Below, in pieces: positions 40,865 to 49,736 of a DNA stretch of 64,000 nucleotides. Where the stretch lies: the NCBI GenBank assembly GCA_902462205.1, contig CABQAR010000008.1:1-64000 (forward strand). The letters run 5' to 3'. This stretch comes from an uncultured Dialister sp. GTDB lineage: Bacteria; Bacillota; Negativicutes; Veillonellales; Dialisteraceae. Numbering within the stretch: position 1 is the stretch's first letter; each line of letters begins with the position of its first letter. The position numbers were made by a program, and so were the translations under genes. Below the pieces are notes generated by a model. It saw only the letters and a list, made by a program, of their open reading frames with translations, was not told where the DNA came from and ran no database searches.

Positions 40865-41990
40865 AAAATGAGGAATTTGAAATGAGGAATTAGGAATGAG
40901 AAATGAGGAATTGAGGTGTGCCGCGACACCTTATACAGCGGCAAGAAGTAATAGGCAGTAGGAAGTAGGCAGAAGATAGAAGTCAGAAAACAGATATCAG
41001 ACAATAGCAAATCCCTGCTTGCCGTCATCCTCGAATGGAGTGTAGTGGAGCGATGGCAAGCGAACGATTTTTGAAGGAATGAAATGACGCACAAAAATCT
41101 GTGAGACGCCATACCCGACCGGAGGGAGCGGTAAGGATCTAGCAGAGGATACAGGTAAGAATAGAAAATGAAAAAGCCCTCTTCTTCAGAAGAGGGGGGC
41201 GGCGTAGCCGTCAGGTGATGCCCTCCGGGAGGACGAGAGTGAATCTGTCCATAAAACAAGTGGCCAGTAATCAGAAAACAGAAGTCGGATTTCAGATATG
41301 AGAAAACAGATATTAATAAATCCTTACTTGCTGTCATCCTCAAATGGCGGAGGTATTTAGAACCTGCAACCGCTGCCCGGATTCTTCATTACATTCAAGA
41401 ATGACAGGGCAAGGGTTATTTACCTTATCGGTATTGGCATTCCCTGCTTGCAGTCATCCTCGAATGGAGTAAATAAACTGATTTGAAAGTAAGGAATTAA
41501 ATGCAGAACAGAAAGGCTCCACCGATTGTCGGGGGAGCTGGCAACCGCAGGTTGACTGAAGGGGCGAGTTGGAACAGACAGGAAAATTATATACTCACGC
41601 TTGCCCCTATCGACGGCTGCGCCGCCACTTCCCCCGCGTGCGGTGGAAGCATGGGAATCGTATTTAGAACCTGCAAGCACTGCCCCAATTCTTACCGCTC
41701 TCGTTGGTTATAAACAAAAAATCAAAATAAAAAAGCCCTCTTCTGAAGAAGAGGGTGGCAGTCCGTAGGACTGCCGGGTGATGCCCTCCGGGAGGACGAG
41801 AGTGAATCTGTTCCTGAAACGGGGAAATGGTGATCAGGAGACAGAAAACAGATATCAGACATCAGACATCAGACATCAGACATCAGAAAACAGAAGTTAC
41901 CTGTTTGCCATACCTGATGGAAAGGGGCGGTTTGGATTTTTGTTTTTGTGCAAGTAAAAAGGACAGATCTTTGGAATCTGCCCTTTATTT
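40865..41990 (-). repeat. Composite intergenic repeat block 7
   Basis: A 1.1-kb gene-free array, mainly in reverse orientation: ATTCCT-type tract (about 40870-40912) facing the MATE gene, core at 40915-40943, heptad tract, 'GAATGACG' module (about 41010-41150), hairpin module (about 41165-41255), further tracts, the 'CGACGGCTGCGCCGCCAC' module (about 41600-41690), a second hairpin module (about 41727-41820) and a perfect CATCAGA tandem run (about 41860-41887). Open frames here are not genes. Confidence 0.8.
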
Positions 41991-41992
41991 TT

Positions 41993-43297
41993 TTATTTCA
42001 GAAAAGGAACGACGGCGCTGCCGTGGGGGATGATGTTGATGGTGTAGTCTGTCTTTCCTTCTTTTTCCAGCTGCTTCATTGCGAGTTCCCATGCTTCTGC
42101 CACGGTGGCGACCGGAATCTGGTGCGTTTTTTCCCGGATCACGTCGAAGTTTTCCGGCTTCGTGACGAAGTAGACCGTGTGGGTCATGGCGGTGTTCAGG
42201 TTTTCAAAGGCGACGAAGAAGGGGATGGTGAAGCAGGCGCGGAGCGCTTTTTCCATTTCCTTCAGGTTCGGATATTTGAAGCTGGCCAGATAGGCAGGCG
42301 GTTCCATGACGTCGTCGGCTTCCATCATGGTGATGATGATGCCGCCTTTTTTTGTGGCGATGTCGGCGGAGGTATAGCATTTCGTTCCCTGATAGAGGTT
42401 TGTATCTTTCGGGTAGCCGCCGGCGCTGACGATGGTCACGTCTGCTTTCTGTTTCATCGGCACTTTCTGCATGCGGTAGGTTTCTTTCGTTCCCTTGAGC
42501 CATGCTTCATAGGGATCACCGCCGACCATGGCGGAGACTTCGCCTTTCTCGTTGATGAGGGAATGGACGAGGAAGCAGGGATGGAGCATGTCGCAGGCTT
42601 CCTGCATGTCTTCGCTGACCGGATTTCCTTCCGTTTTCAGCACCTGCGCTTCCGGATTCAGTCCTGAGCCGACAGCGTCGCCGAGCGCATGGCAATGGTT
42701 CTGCTGGATGGAGTCCCATCCTGCCACGCCGGGGAGGACGAGCTTGCGTCCGCCGCCGAAGCCTGCCATGTCATGGGTGGAAAGGGCGTTGATGAGGATG
42801 ACCCTGTCTGCTTCTACGACGCGTTTGTTCAGCCATACGTCGGTGCCGCGGGAGGTTTCCCCCATATGGACGAGCATGTCCTTGTCCCTGCAGTCATGCT
42901 GGTACATGGGGATGCGGCGTGCCACTTCTTCTCCGACGCATTCGATATTTTCCGCATCGGTATGGGCCCTGTGGGTTCCCTGGGCGAATACGATGAAAAT
43001 ATCCTCATCAGGGATGCCTGCCAGATTCAGCTCGTTAACGACGTGGATGGTGAAGTCACGGGAATGGTTCCATGCGCGGGTGATGTCCGCGACGATGAGG
43101 CAGACCTTGTCGCCTTTCTTTACCTTTTCAGAAAGCGGCGCGGAGCCGATGGGGCGGCGCATGCATTCGAGGGTGGCTTCCTTCACGTCACATCCGGCGG
43201 TGGGAACGCCTTCCAGTACGTCGGAAATATGTTCTTCCGGCAGAAAGACGCTCTGTGTGCCTCTGCCAAAGGGGAGTTTATATTCTTTCACAGCCAT
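41993..43297 (-). CDS. Nickel-dependent lactate-racemase-family protein (LarA-like)
   Basis: 434 residues. The catalytic set of LarA is intact: GTHR (His109), STHDMAGFGGGRKLVLPG (His175 and Lys185) and QQNHCHA (His201), nearly the same numbering as L. plantarum LarA (His108, His174, Lys184, His200), where the Lys carries the nickel-pincer cofactor. The family racemises or epimerises 2-hydroxyacids. No larB, larC or larE cofactor genes are in the window. AAAGGAGATAT precedes the ATG at 43297. Whether lactate is the substrate is open, because the family is broad. Confidence 0.88.
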   Translation of the reverse strand: MAVKEYKLPFGRGTQSVFLPEEHISDVLEGVPTAGCDVKEATLECMRRPIGSAPLSEKVKKGDKVCLIVADITRAWNHSRDFTIHVVNELNLAGIPDEDIFIVFAQGTHRAHTDAENIECVGEEVARRIPMYQHDCRDKDMLVHMGETSRGTDVWLNKRVVEADRVILINALSTHDMAGFGGGRKLVLPGVAGWDSIQQNHCHALGDAVGSGLNPEAQVLKTEGNPVSEDMQEACDMLHPCFLVHSLINEKGEVSAMVGGDPYEAWLKGTKETYRMQKVPMKQKADVTIVSAGGYPKDTNLYQGTKCYTSADIATKKGGIIITMMEADDVMEPPAYLASFKYPNLKEMEKALRACFTIPFFVAFENLNTAMTHTVYFVTKPENFDVIREKTHQIPVATVAEAWELAMKQLEKEGKTDYTINIIPHGSAVVPFLK

Positions 43298-43499
43298 TTT
43301 ATATCTCCTTTTTGAAATATGGTTCATAAAATATACCTTATTATAGCAGAAACAGGGGATTTGCAAGGGGAAAATCAGAAATAAACCGTTTTCAGGGAAA
43401 TGTTTTATAATGCTTCCGCGATGGGTGTTCGGAAGTATGGTACTGAAAATAAATACTCTTTTCAGGAAATATTACTCATTGCGGGCATGAGTTTATCGT

Positions 43500-43742
43500 T
43501 GGTCTAAGGGACAGACTCATTTTCGTCCTCCCGAAGGGCACCACCCGACGGCTACGCCGCCACCCTCCTCTGAAGAAGAGGGCTTTCGCACTTTCTGCTT
43601 TCTGATATCCGACTTCCGTCTTCTGACCACTGATTACTGACTACTGACCACTGACCACTGTCTACTGATTACAATCCTCGCCGCTATATCATTTATTGCG
43701 GCGCACCACAATTCCTAATTCCTCATTTCAAATTCCTAATTT
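43500..43742 (+). repeat. Composite intergenic repeat block 8
   Basis: Hairpin module (about 43505-43585), heptad tract with CTACTGACCACTGA units (about 43600-43672), core at 43679-43707 and an ATTCCT tract that ends at the 3' end of the cupin gene. It is one of two right-arm blocks with the left-arm orientation. The stretch 43298-43500 shows no clear feature apart from the larA promoter region. Confidence 0.8.
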
Positions 43743-43756
43743 TTTACCTTCCTTCC

Positions 43757-44086
43757 TCAGCTGTTTATAATCAGCGCCATGAATTTCAGATCTGTGGTGC
43801 CTGTGTTCTCCAGTCCGTGGGAATGGCCGTCAGCACAGTAGGTAGCGTCACCGGCGGAGACTTCATAGGTTTTATCGTCATCGGTATACAGTCCTTTTCC
43901 GGAAAGGATGTAGTAGGATTCCGCATTCCCCGTGTGCCGGTGGAGGCCGAGGGAGGATCCTGCAGGGATGGTGACTTCTGCGTAGGTGCCGATTTTAGTT
44001 CCTTTCTGCTCTTCTGTCAGGAGCGGCTGGAGAATGACTTCCCCTTTTCCGCCGGCTGCATTTTTCCGAATGATTTTTTCAAGCAT
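43757..44086 (-). CDS. Cupin-domain protein
   Basis: 109 residues, a small cupin barrel. Motif 1 is GLHRHTGNAESYYILSGKG (about 47-65) with two His and Glu in the usual G-x5-HxH-x3,4-E arrangement. Motif 2 is GDATYCADGHSHGLEN (about 78-93), with the His and Asn end. All metal ligands are present, unlike the cupin at 2796. Substrate and function are unknown; such single-domain cupins often bind sugars, thiols or hydroxyacids. AAGGAGAAT lies upstream of the ATG. It stands alone between repeat blocks. Confidence 0.85.
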   Translation of the reverse strand: MLEKIIRKNAAGGKGEVILQPLLTEEQKGTKIGTYAEVTIPAGSSLGLHRHTGNAESYYILSGKGLYTDDDKTYEVSAGDATYCADGHSHGLENTGTTDLKFMALIINS

Positions 44087-44164
44087 GATATTCTCCTTTA
44101 TATAAAAATGGATTTAAAAAGAATCTCCATGAATTAACTGATATCGGCCATTAATAATTATTTG

Positions 44165-45228
44165 TTCCTGTGAGGGACGGATTTACTCCCGTCCTCCCGG
44201 AGGGCACCACCCGACGGCTACGCCGCTACCCTCCTCTGAAGAAGAGGGCTTTTTCATTTTCTACTCTTGCCGGCTTACTCCAACTTGCCCCTTCAGTCAA
44301 CCTGCGGTTGCCAGCTTCCCCGACATGCGGTGGAGCCTTTCTGTTCTGCATTTAATTCCTTACTTTCAAATCAGTTTATTTACTCCATTCGAAGATAACG
44401 GCAATCAGGTAATATGGTTTCTGTTTTCTGACTTCTTCCCTCGAATTTCTGATTTTCTATTTCAGGAACAGCTTCACACGCGTCCTCCCGGAGGGTACCA
44501 CCCAACGGCTACGCCGCTACCCTCCTCTGAAAAAGAGGGCTTGCTTATTTTCTATTCTTGCCGGCTTACTCCAACTTGCCCCTTCAGTCAACCTGCGGTT
44601 GCCAGCTTCCCCGACATGCGGTGACGCCTTCCTATTCAGCATTTAATTCCATTATCCTCTGCCAGATCCTTCATTCCGCTCACGCTCCATTCGAGGATGA
44701 CGGCAAGCAGGGAATACCTGCAAAGAATAAATCTCTTGTTCCGTCATTCTTGAATGGAGCGATGGCAAGCGAACGATTTTTGAAGGAATGAAATGACGCA
44801 CAAAAATCTGTGAGACGCCATACCCGACCAACGGGAGCGGTAAGAATTTGGGCAGCGGTTGCCGGTGTTAAATACCACTTTATTGCTTCCACCGTATGCG
44901 GGGGAAGTGGCGGCGCAGCCGTCGATAGGGGTAAGCGTGAGTACACTCTTTTTTCTATCTGCCCCAACCCGCCCCTTCAGTCAACCTGCGGTTACCAGCT
45001 TCCCCGACATGCGGTGGAGCCTTTCTGTTCTGCATCTAATTCCTTACTTTCAAATCAGTTTATTTACTCCATTCAAGGATGACGGCAAGCAGGAAATATG
45101 GTTTCTGTTTTCCGACTTCTGACTACTGGCTCCTGCCCACTGACTACTACCCACTAATTCCGCCGCTTTATAATATGTCGCGGCGTACCACAATTCCTAA
45201 TTCCTCATTCCAAATTCCTAATTTTCCC
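44165..45228 (+). repeat. Composite intergenic repeat block 9
   Basis: A 1.06-kb array. Hairpin modules at about 44170-44260 and 44461-44550, two near-identical 'CCTGCGGTTGCCAGCTTCCC' modules (about 44275-44400 and 44565-44700), the 'GAATGACG' module (about 44735-44870), the 'CGACGGCTGCGCCGCCAC' module in reverse (about 44885-44945), a tract, the core at 45161-45189 and an ATTCCT tract that ends at the 3' end of the radical SAM gene. No gene is credible here. Confidence 0.8.
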
Positions 45229-46096
45229 CCAGTTCTTCTCGGCTTACGTTTCCTATGTAGACTCTGGAGAGGTGTTTTCTTGCTGTTTCTCTCAATTGGA
45301 TGAGGGTGCGGATGGGGGTGGGGGGATGGTTCTGCATGTGGTGCTGCGGGAAGAAACGGGTGATGTGGAGCGGGATGTCTTTGCGGATCGTGGCGAGCCA
45401 GGCGGCGAGGGCGTCCATGTCTTCCGGGTCGTCGTTTTCTCCGGAGATGGTGAGGTGGGTGATTTCCACGTGGGCCACTCGGGCGGCGAGCAGGATGGTT
45501 TTCATGACGGGTTCTTTTTCCGCTCCGCAGATGGTTCTGTAAAAGTTTCCGTTCCAGCCTTTCAGGTCGATGTTCCATGCGTCGATGAAGGGAAGAAGTG
45601 ATTTCAGCGGTGCTTCTTCGATGAATCCGTTGGTCACCATCACGTTCACCATGCCTGCTTTACGGATGAGCGGGGCGGTGTCCCGGATGAATTCGTACCA
45701 TGTGGATGGTTCGTTGTAGGTATAGGCGACGCCTATATTTCCTTCTTTCTTCAGGGAAAGGGCGAGCGCGAGGACCTGCTGCGGTGAGAAGGACTCGGCA
45801 GGCGCTTCCCTGCTTGCTATTTCCCAGTTCTGGCAGAAGCGGCAGGCCATGTTGCAGCCCCAGCTTCCCAGCGAAAGGATGCGGCTTCCCGGATGGAAGC
45901 AGGCGAGGGGCTTCTTTTCGATCGGGTCGAGGGCGAGGGAGGCGATCCTGCCATAGCTCAGCGCCTGCAGGCGGCCCTGTTCGTTTTTCCTTGTCAGGCA
46001 CCGTCCGCGCCGTCCATCGGGAATCAGGCAGTGGTGGGGGCACAGGCGGCAGAGGCAGGCGTTGTCTGCCTGTTTTTCGTAGTAGGCGGCTTCCAT
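45218..46096 (-). CDS. AmmeMemoRadiSam system radical SAM enzyme
   Basis: 292 residues. The radical SAM cluster is C-x3-C-x2-C in WGCNMACRFCQNWEIA (Cys 81, 85 and 88). An N-terminal Cys set (residues 14, 16, 19, 23, 33) probably binds a second cluster, as in PflA-like enzymes. With the upstream MEMO1-AMMECR1 fusion it forms the conserved 'AmmeMemoRadiSam' trio, which is widespread but has no established reaction in bacteria. Its ATG follows the upstream stop directly, so the two are co-translated. The repeat block begins at its 3' end. Confidence 0.92.
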   Translation of the reverse strand: MEAAYYEKQADNACLCRLCPHHCLIPDGRRGRCLTRKNEQGRLQALSYGRIASLALDPIEKKPLACFHPGSRILSLGSWGCNMACRFCQNWEIASREAPAESFSPQQVLALALSLKKEGNIGVAYTYNEPSTWYEFIRDTAPLIRKAGMVNVMVTNGFIEEAPLKSLLPFIDAWNIDLKGWNGNFYRTICGAEKEPVMKTILLAARVAHVEITHLTISGENDDPEDMDALAAWLATIRKDIPLHITRFFPQHHMQNHPPTPIRTLIQLRETARKHLSRVYIGNVSREELGEN

Positions 46097-47440
46097 TTAT
46101 ACATACCTTTCCACGGTAAATGCGAAGAGTTCGATTTCTTCTTCCGGTGCGATGCCTGCTTTCTGTCTGGCGATGGCGATCTGCTCTTCCGGCGTGTCGA
46201 TTCCGTCGAGGTCCGGAAGGAGGAGCCCCCTTCTGTTTCCGTTCCGGACGAGGACGCCGTATTTCCTTGCGTCCAGTTCTTCTGGTTTCGCCGGGACGGG
46301 ACGGGACAGGACGTCGACGGAAATATCGAGGCTGTCCAGTTCATGGCGGGAAAGGGGAGGGAAACGGGGGTCTTCGGTGGCGGCGGCTTTCGCGTTATGG
46401 ATGATTTCTTCCGCGACGGAGCTGTAGCAGGGCAGGAATGTGCCGATGCATCCGCGGAGGGCGCCGAATTCGTGGAGGGAAACGAAGACGCCTGCTTTTT
46501 CATAGAGTTCGGGCGGCAGGTTTCCCGGAACGGCAGGAAGGGAGCCTGTTTCCAGATAATGGGCGATGGTTTCCTTTGCCAGTGTTACACGTGAATCATG
46601 AGTCGGTTTTTCTGTTTCTTCCGGCAGGAAAAGGGCGATGCCGTAGCCGATGCCGAAGGGGCCTTCGTGGGAAATAACAGGGAGTGAGGCTTTCCGTCCG
46701 CCCAGTACGCCGGAGAGGAAGTAGACCGAGGGCAATCCGCACATGGCGATTTCTTCGATGAAGTCGTCCGTCATGGCGGTAAGGGGGGACAGATCCCGTG
46801 TCCGCAGGGCGTCCATGACGGCGTTGTCGAAAACGATGCCGTTCGGCGTGTAGCCGTTGGGCGAGTCAGGGGTCATTTTGTGCGACAGGTCGCCGGAAGC
46901 GATGACCGCGATTTTCCGCCCGATCCGCGCGGCGGTCCGTTCCACGGCGCGCCCGAGGGCTTCGTTCATGGAATAGTCGGAGAAGCAGGGGGAGAGGAGC
47001 ACGATTTTTCCCGTGAAGCCTGCTTTGAGGAGGTAGTACATGGGGACGAAGGCGCCCCAGTCGATTTCAAACCGCTGTCCTCTCTTTTTTGCTTCTTCCT
47101 CGTCCACCCGGCGGAGGGGCAGGACGGGGGCGACGGCGCGGATGATTTCTTCCGTGAGTTCCGTGTCGATGGCAAGCGTCATGGATACGTCAGGCCGTCC
47201 GAAAGCGGAGAGGGAGCCCTTGATTTCCTTTCCTTCGAAAATGGCAGGCGCTTCATAGTAGCAGAGGTTGTGGGGCGTCATCAGGATGACCGTGTCGGGA
47301 TGCTTCTCCGCCATGAGGGCCATGGCCGCCGTTTCCGAGTCGACGGTCAGTTTCATTTTCGCCAGTTCTTTTCCGCCGATTTCCGGAATCATGATGGGCG
47401 GATGGGGGAAAAGTCCGGCGGCAAGGCAGGTCGTTTTCAT
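46097..47440 (-). CDS. AmmeMemoRadiSam proteins A and B fused (MEMO1-like plus AMMECR1)
   Basis: 447 residues. The N-terminal half (about 1-265) is the MEMO1/LigB-like extradiol-dioxygenase fold: FPHPPIMIPEIGG carries the ligand-type His, and SGDLSHKMTPDSPNGYTP the second site. The C-terminal half (about 275-447) is AMMECR1, with GALRGCIGTF (LRGCIG signature). In many genomes these are separate genes; here they are one chain. The start is taken at the ATG seven bases after AAGG; a GTG two codons earlier is possible. Divergent from the nitroreductase at 47529, with back-to-back -10 boxes. Confidence 0.92.
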   Translation of the reverse strand: MKTTCLAAGLFPHPPIMIPEIGGKELAKMKLTVDSETAAMALMAEKHPDTVILMTPHNLCYYEAPAIFEGKEIKGSLSAFGRPDVSMTLAIDTELTEEIIRAVAPVLPLRRVDEEEAKKRGQRFEIDWGAFVPMYYLLKAGFTGKIVLLSPCFSDYSMNEALGRAVERTAARIGRKIAVIASGDLSHKMTPDSPNGYTPNGIVFDNAVMDALRTRDLSPLTAMTDDFIEEIAMCGLPSVYFLSGVLGGRKASLPVISHEGPFGIGYGIALFLPEETEKPTHDSRVTLAKETIAHYLETGSLPAVPGNLPPELYEKAGVFVSLHEFGALRGCIGTFLPCYSSVAEEIIHNAKAAATEDPRFPPLSRHELDSLDISVDVLSRPVPAKPEELDARKYGVLVRNGNRRGLLLPDLDGIDTPEEQIAIARQKAGIAPEEEIELFAFTVERYV

Positions 47441-47463
47441 AGTCACACCTTCTTTCTGCCTCC

Positions 47464-47510
47464 ATTATAGAACGGCGGGGATTTTTCTGCATGGAGGAAC
47501 GTATTATAAT
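47464..47510. promoter_or_regulatory. Divergent -10 elements
   Basis: TATAAT on the minus strand (47464-47469) for the AmmeMemo operon and TATAAT on the plus strand (47505-47510) for the nitroreductase. The -35 regions are weak in both directions. Confidence 0.5.
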
Positions 47511-47528
47511 AAGGAAAAAGGGGGAGCC

Positions 47529-48119
47529 ATGGAAGATATCATTTACGAAAGACGGAGCATACGCCTGTTCAGGGCGGAGGAAATACCAGAGGAGGATCTG
47601 CGCCGTATCCTGCGGAGCGGCATGTGGGCGCCTTCGCCGAAAAACAGGCAGCCATGGAAATTCATCGCTGTCAGGGGAGAGGCGAAAAAGGAAATGCTCG
47701 CCCTCATGGGGCAGGGCATCGACCGGTCGGAAGCAGGCGGCGGAATCATCACCGGCTCAAGGGAGTATATCGCGAATGCGCGGTACACGCTGAAATGCAT
47801 GGCGGCGGCGCCTGTCACCGTTTTCGTCATGAATCCCACGGGAAAAAGCCTGCGGGACAACTGGACGGCGGCGGAAAAAATCCATGAGATGAGCGATGTG
47901 CAGGCCATCGGTGCAGCGGCGGAAAATATGGCGCTCACGGCGACGGAACTGGGGATCGGCAGCCTGTGGAACGGAAATATTTTCTTCGCCTATGAGGAGC
48001 TGTCGGAATGGCTCCATGCGGGAGAAATGGTGCTCGCCATGAGCTTCGGCTATCCGGCGCACCATCCGTCGGCGCTGAACAGGAAAAAGGAAGAAGACGT
48101 CATCGAAATCAGGGAGTAG
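47529..48119 (+). CDS. Nitroreductase-family flavoprotein, copy 1
   Basis: 196 residues, the usual length. ERRSIRLFRAEEIPEEDLRRILRSGMWAPSPKNRQPWKF (about 7-46) is the FMN-binding start of the family, and GIGSLWNGNI (about 144-153) the second FMN contact. These enzymes reduce nitro compounds or quinones with NAD(P)H. The ATG at 47529 has GGGGG upstream; an 87-residue extension through the divergent promoter is rejected. It is paralogous to 49737-50351. The GNAT gene begins 61 bp later and is probably in the same transcript. Confidence 0.88.
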   Translation: MEDIIYERRSIRLFRAEEIPEEDLRRILRSGMWAPSPKNRQPWKFIAVRGEAKKEMLALMGQGIDRSEAGGGIITGSREYIANARYTLKCMAAAPVTVFVMNPTGKSLRDNWTAAEKIHEMSDVQAIGAAAENMALTATELGIGSLWNGNIFFAYEELSEWLHAGEMVLAMSFGYPAHHPSALNRKKEEDVIEIRE

Positions 48120-48180
48120 GGCATAGGAAATGGGAAGACGGCGGGTTCGGAAAGCCTGCCGTTCTATGGCGGAGGAACGC

Positions 48181-48678
48181 ATGATTATAAGGAAAGCAAT
48201 CCGTGGAGAAGAAAGCGTCTGCTACGGGTTTATCGAAGAGGCCCGCGCTTATCATAAGGCGGCGGGATTCGAGCAGTGGCATCCCAGCTATCCCACGCTG
48301 CAGACGATCGAAGAAGATGTCCGAAAGGGAATCGGCTTTGTCTTTGCGGAGGGGGACGCGCTTCTGGGATACGGCTGCATCGTCATCGGCGATGAGCCTG
48401 TGTACCGCCGCATAGAAGGGGCGTGGAAGACGGAACGGCCGTACGCCGTGGTGCATCGGATGGCTTTCGGGAACGGCAGCCGGGGAAAAGGGCTCGCCCA
48501 TCAGGCGGTTTCCCTCATCAAGGAATACTGCCGCGAAAACGGAACGGACGCCATCCGCGTGGACACGCAGGGAGAAAACAAGGTCATGCAGCATGTTCTG
48601 GAAAAAGAAGGCTTTCTCTTCTGCGGCCACGTTATTTTTGACGGCGGACCCAAGCTGGCCTATGAATGGGACCGCTGA
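48181..48678 (+). CDS. GNAT-family N-acetyltransferase
   Basis: 165 residues. The acetyl-CoA pyrophosphate-binding motif A is VVHRMAFGNGSRGKGLAHQAV (about 89-109; R/Q-x-x-G-x-G/A form) and motif B follows around IRVDTQGENKVMQHVLEKEGF. The target (amino group of a small molecule or protein) cannot be predicted. GGAGG five bases upstream fixes the ATG at 48181. It follows the nitroreductase on the same strand, and a strong terminator closes the unit. Confidence 0.9.
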   Translation: MIIRKAIRGEESVCYGFIEEARAYHKAAGFEQWHPSYPTLQTIEEDVRKGIGFVFAEGDALLGYGCIVIGDEPVYRRIEGAWKTERPYAVVHRMAFGNGSRGKGLAHQAVSLIKEYCRENGTDAIRVDTQGENKVMQHVLEKEGFLFCGHVIFDGGPKLAYEWDR

Positions 48679-48693
48679 TATCGGAGGAGAAAA

Positions 48694-48731
48694 TAAAAAA
48701 TCCCGGGGACTCCACTCCTCGGGATTTTTGC
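48694..48731. terminator. Bidirectional terminator after the GNAT gene
   Basis: The AAATCCCGGGG/CCTCGGGATTT stem is flanked by A and T runs. It also serves the convergent gene at 48762. Confidence 0.9.
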
Positions 48732-48761
48732 ATGGATTGAAACGGGAATCCATGAGATATG

Positions 48762-49316
48762 TTATTTCATCTGCATCTGGTGGCTGTCCATGCGGCCGTC
48801 CATGGAATGTCCGCCCATGTCATGGCTTTCCGTCATCTGCATCTGCCTGTTGGCGGGCATGTAGCCGGCGAGGGCAGGGCTCGTCATGCCGAAAATCATG
48901 GCCAGATGGCCGATGATCAGGTAGACGACCAGAAGCGTCGCATGGAGCTTCGTCTTCTCCCTGTCCGTCTTTTCCTTGCCGAAAACATTGAATTCCATCA
49001 GCGTCACCATGAAAATCGGGATGACCGCCAGCACATAGGCGTAAACAGCGGTGAAATCGATCCATGTGCGCCATTCGTCAATGGACGGAATGACCTGCGC
49101 CACGATGTAAGCGACAGCCAGCAGGTAATAAACGCCGAGGAAAATCCCCAGATTCCTGTTCCATGATTTCCATGAGCTGTTTGCTCCGCCGTAAAACAGA
49201 TTGAAAAATTCAGTAGCGACCAGCAGTTCGCCGACGCCCATCGGAATGACCATGAAAAGAATCAGATTCCACGGCGCATTCGAAGCCAGTAATTCCATAT
49301 AGTGAGTCATAACCAT
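48762..49316 (-). CDS. DUF6803-like membrane protein with Met/His-rich tail
   Basis: 184 residues with four or five membrane helices (about 17-36, 55-75, 85-108 and 125-150). The C-terminal 35 residues are packed with Met and His (MTESHDMGGHSMDG, HQMQMK), a composition typical of copper-handling proteins. The opening THYMELLASNAPWNLI is one I associate with DUF6803 (recollection, moderate certainty). GGAGG lies 10 bases before the ATG at 49316. A CsoR-like GC-rich operator lies about 160 bp upstream, which supports metal-responsive expression (inference). Confidence 0.7.
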   Translation of the reverse strand: MVMTHYMELLASNAPWNLILFMVIPMGVGELLVATEFFNLFYGGANSSWKSWNRNLGIFLGVYYLLAVAYIVAQVIPSIDEWRTWIDFTAVYAYVLAVIPIFMVTLMEFNVFGKEKTDREKTKLHATLLVVYLIIGHLAMIFGMTSPALAGYMPANRQMQMTESHDMGGHSMDGRMDSHQMQMK

Positions 49317-49318
49317 TT

Positions 49319-49450
49319 TTATCTTGCCTCCATCATCTGTGTTGATTGTTGCATTTCATCATCAGACATCGTTCCGGAAGCTGCCGGGCCGATGGCGCCT
49401 CCGGAATACGGGGAGTGGAGTTGTTGTTTCCCTTTGTCTGCGGAAAGCAT
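49319..49450 (-). CDS. Possible 43-residue Met-rich leader protein
   Basis: An open frame from the ATG at 49450 to a stop three bases before the next gene's ATG. Its C-terminal part is MSDDEMQQSTQMMEAR, Met-rich like the tail of the downstream protein. There is no recognisable ribosome binding site, so translation is doubtful. It lies between the CsoR-like operator and the membrane protein and would be translationally coupled to it. Confidence 0.3.
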   Translation of the reverse strand: MLSADKGKQQLHSPYSGGAIGPAASGTMSDDEMQQSTQMMEAR

Positions 49451-49475
49451 AGCACAGGGAAAATGAAAAGTAAAT

Positions 49476-49491
49476 GACCCCAGGGGGGTAT
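49476..49491 (-). promoter_or_regulatory. CsoR-like operator
   Basis: The minus strand reads ATACCCCCCTGGGGTC, a GC-rich dyad (ACCCC-N3-GGGGT) in an AT-rich setting. It resembles the operators of the CsoR/RcnR family of copper, nickel or persulfide sensors. It lies upstream of the Met/His-rich membrane protein gene. No csoR gene is in the window. Confidence 0.5.
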
Positions 49492-49736
49492 GGTGTAATA
49501 TTTTCCAATAGAAATTATTTATAACGATAAAGCAACCATTTAAATATACAAAACAGATAAAAAGTTTGACTATCTTCCTTTTATAAACAGGAAAGCGCAG
49601 GAAAAAATGAGATGCGGACGGAGTTATTTCCATGGAATTGGTTCTCAGTCACTTGCAGCATGCATCACATTTATGTATAATGAAACGCATATGTGAGAAA
49701 ATTAAGTCATATCAGCAAGGAGCATAAGGAAGCATC

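Noticed and set aside
40738..41343. Frames such as the 201-residue one within the repeat arrays (also near 44680-44967 and 51252-51479)
   Set aside because: They consist of translated repeat modules (recurrent FLQKSFACHRS-type peptides) that occur in several arrays; they are not genes.
41856..41887. Tandem CATCAGA heptads as a CRISPR-like array
   Set aside because: The units are seven bases with no spacers; it is a simple tandem repeat within the composite block.
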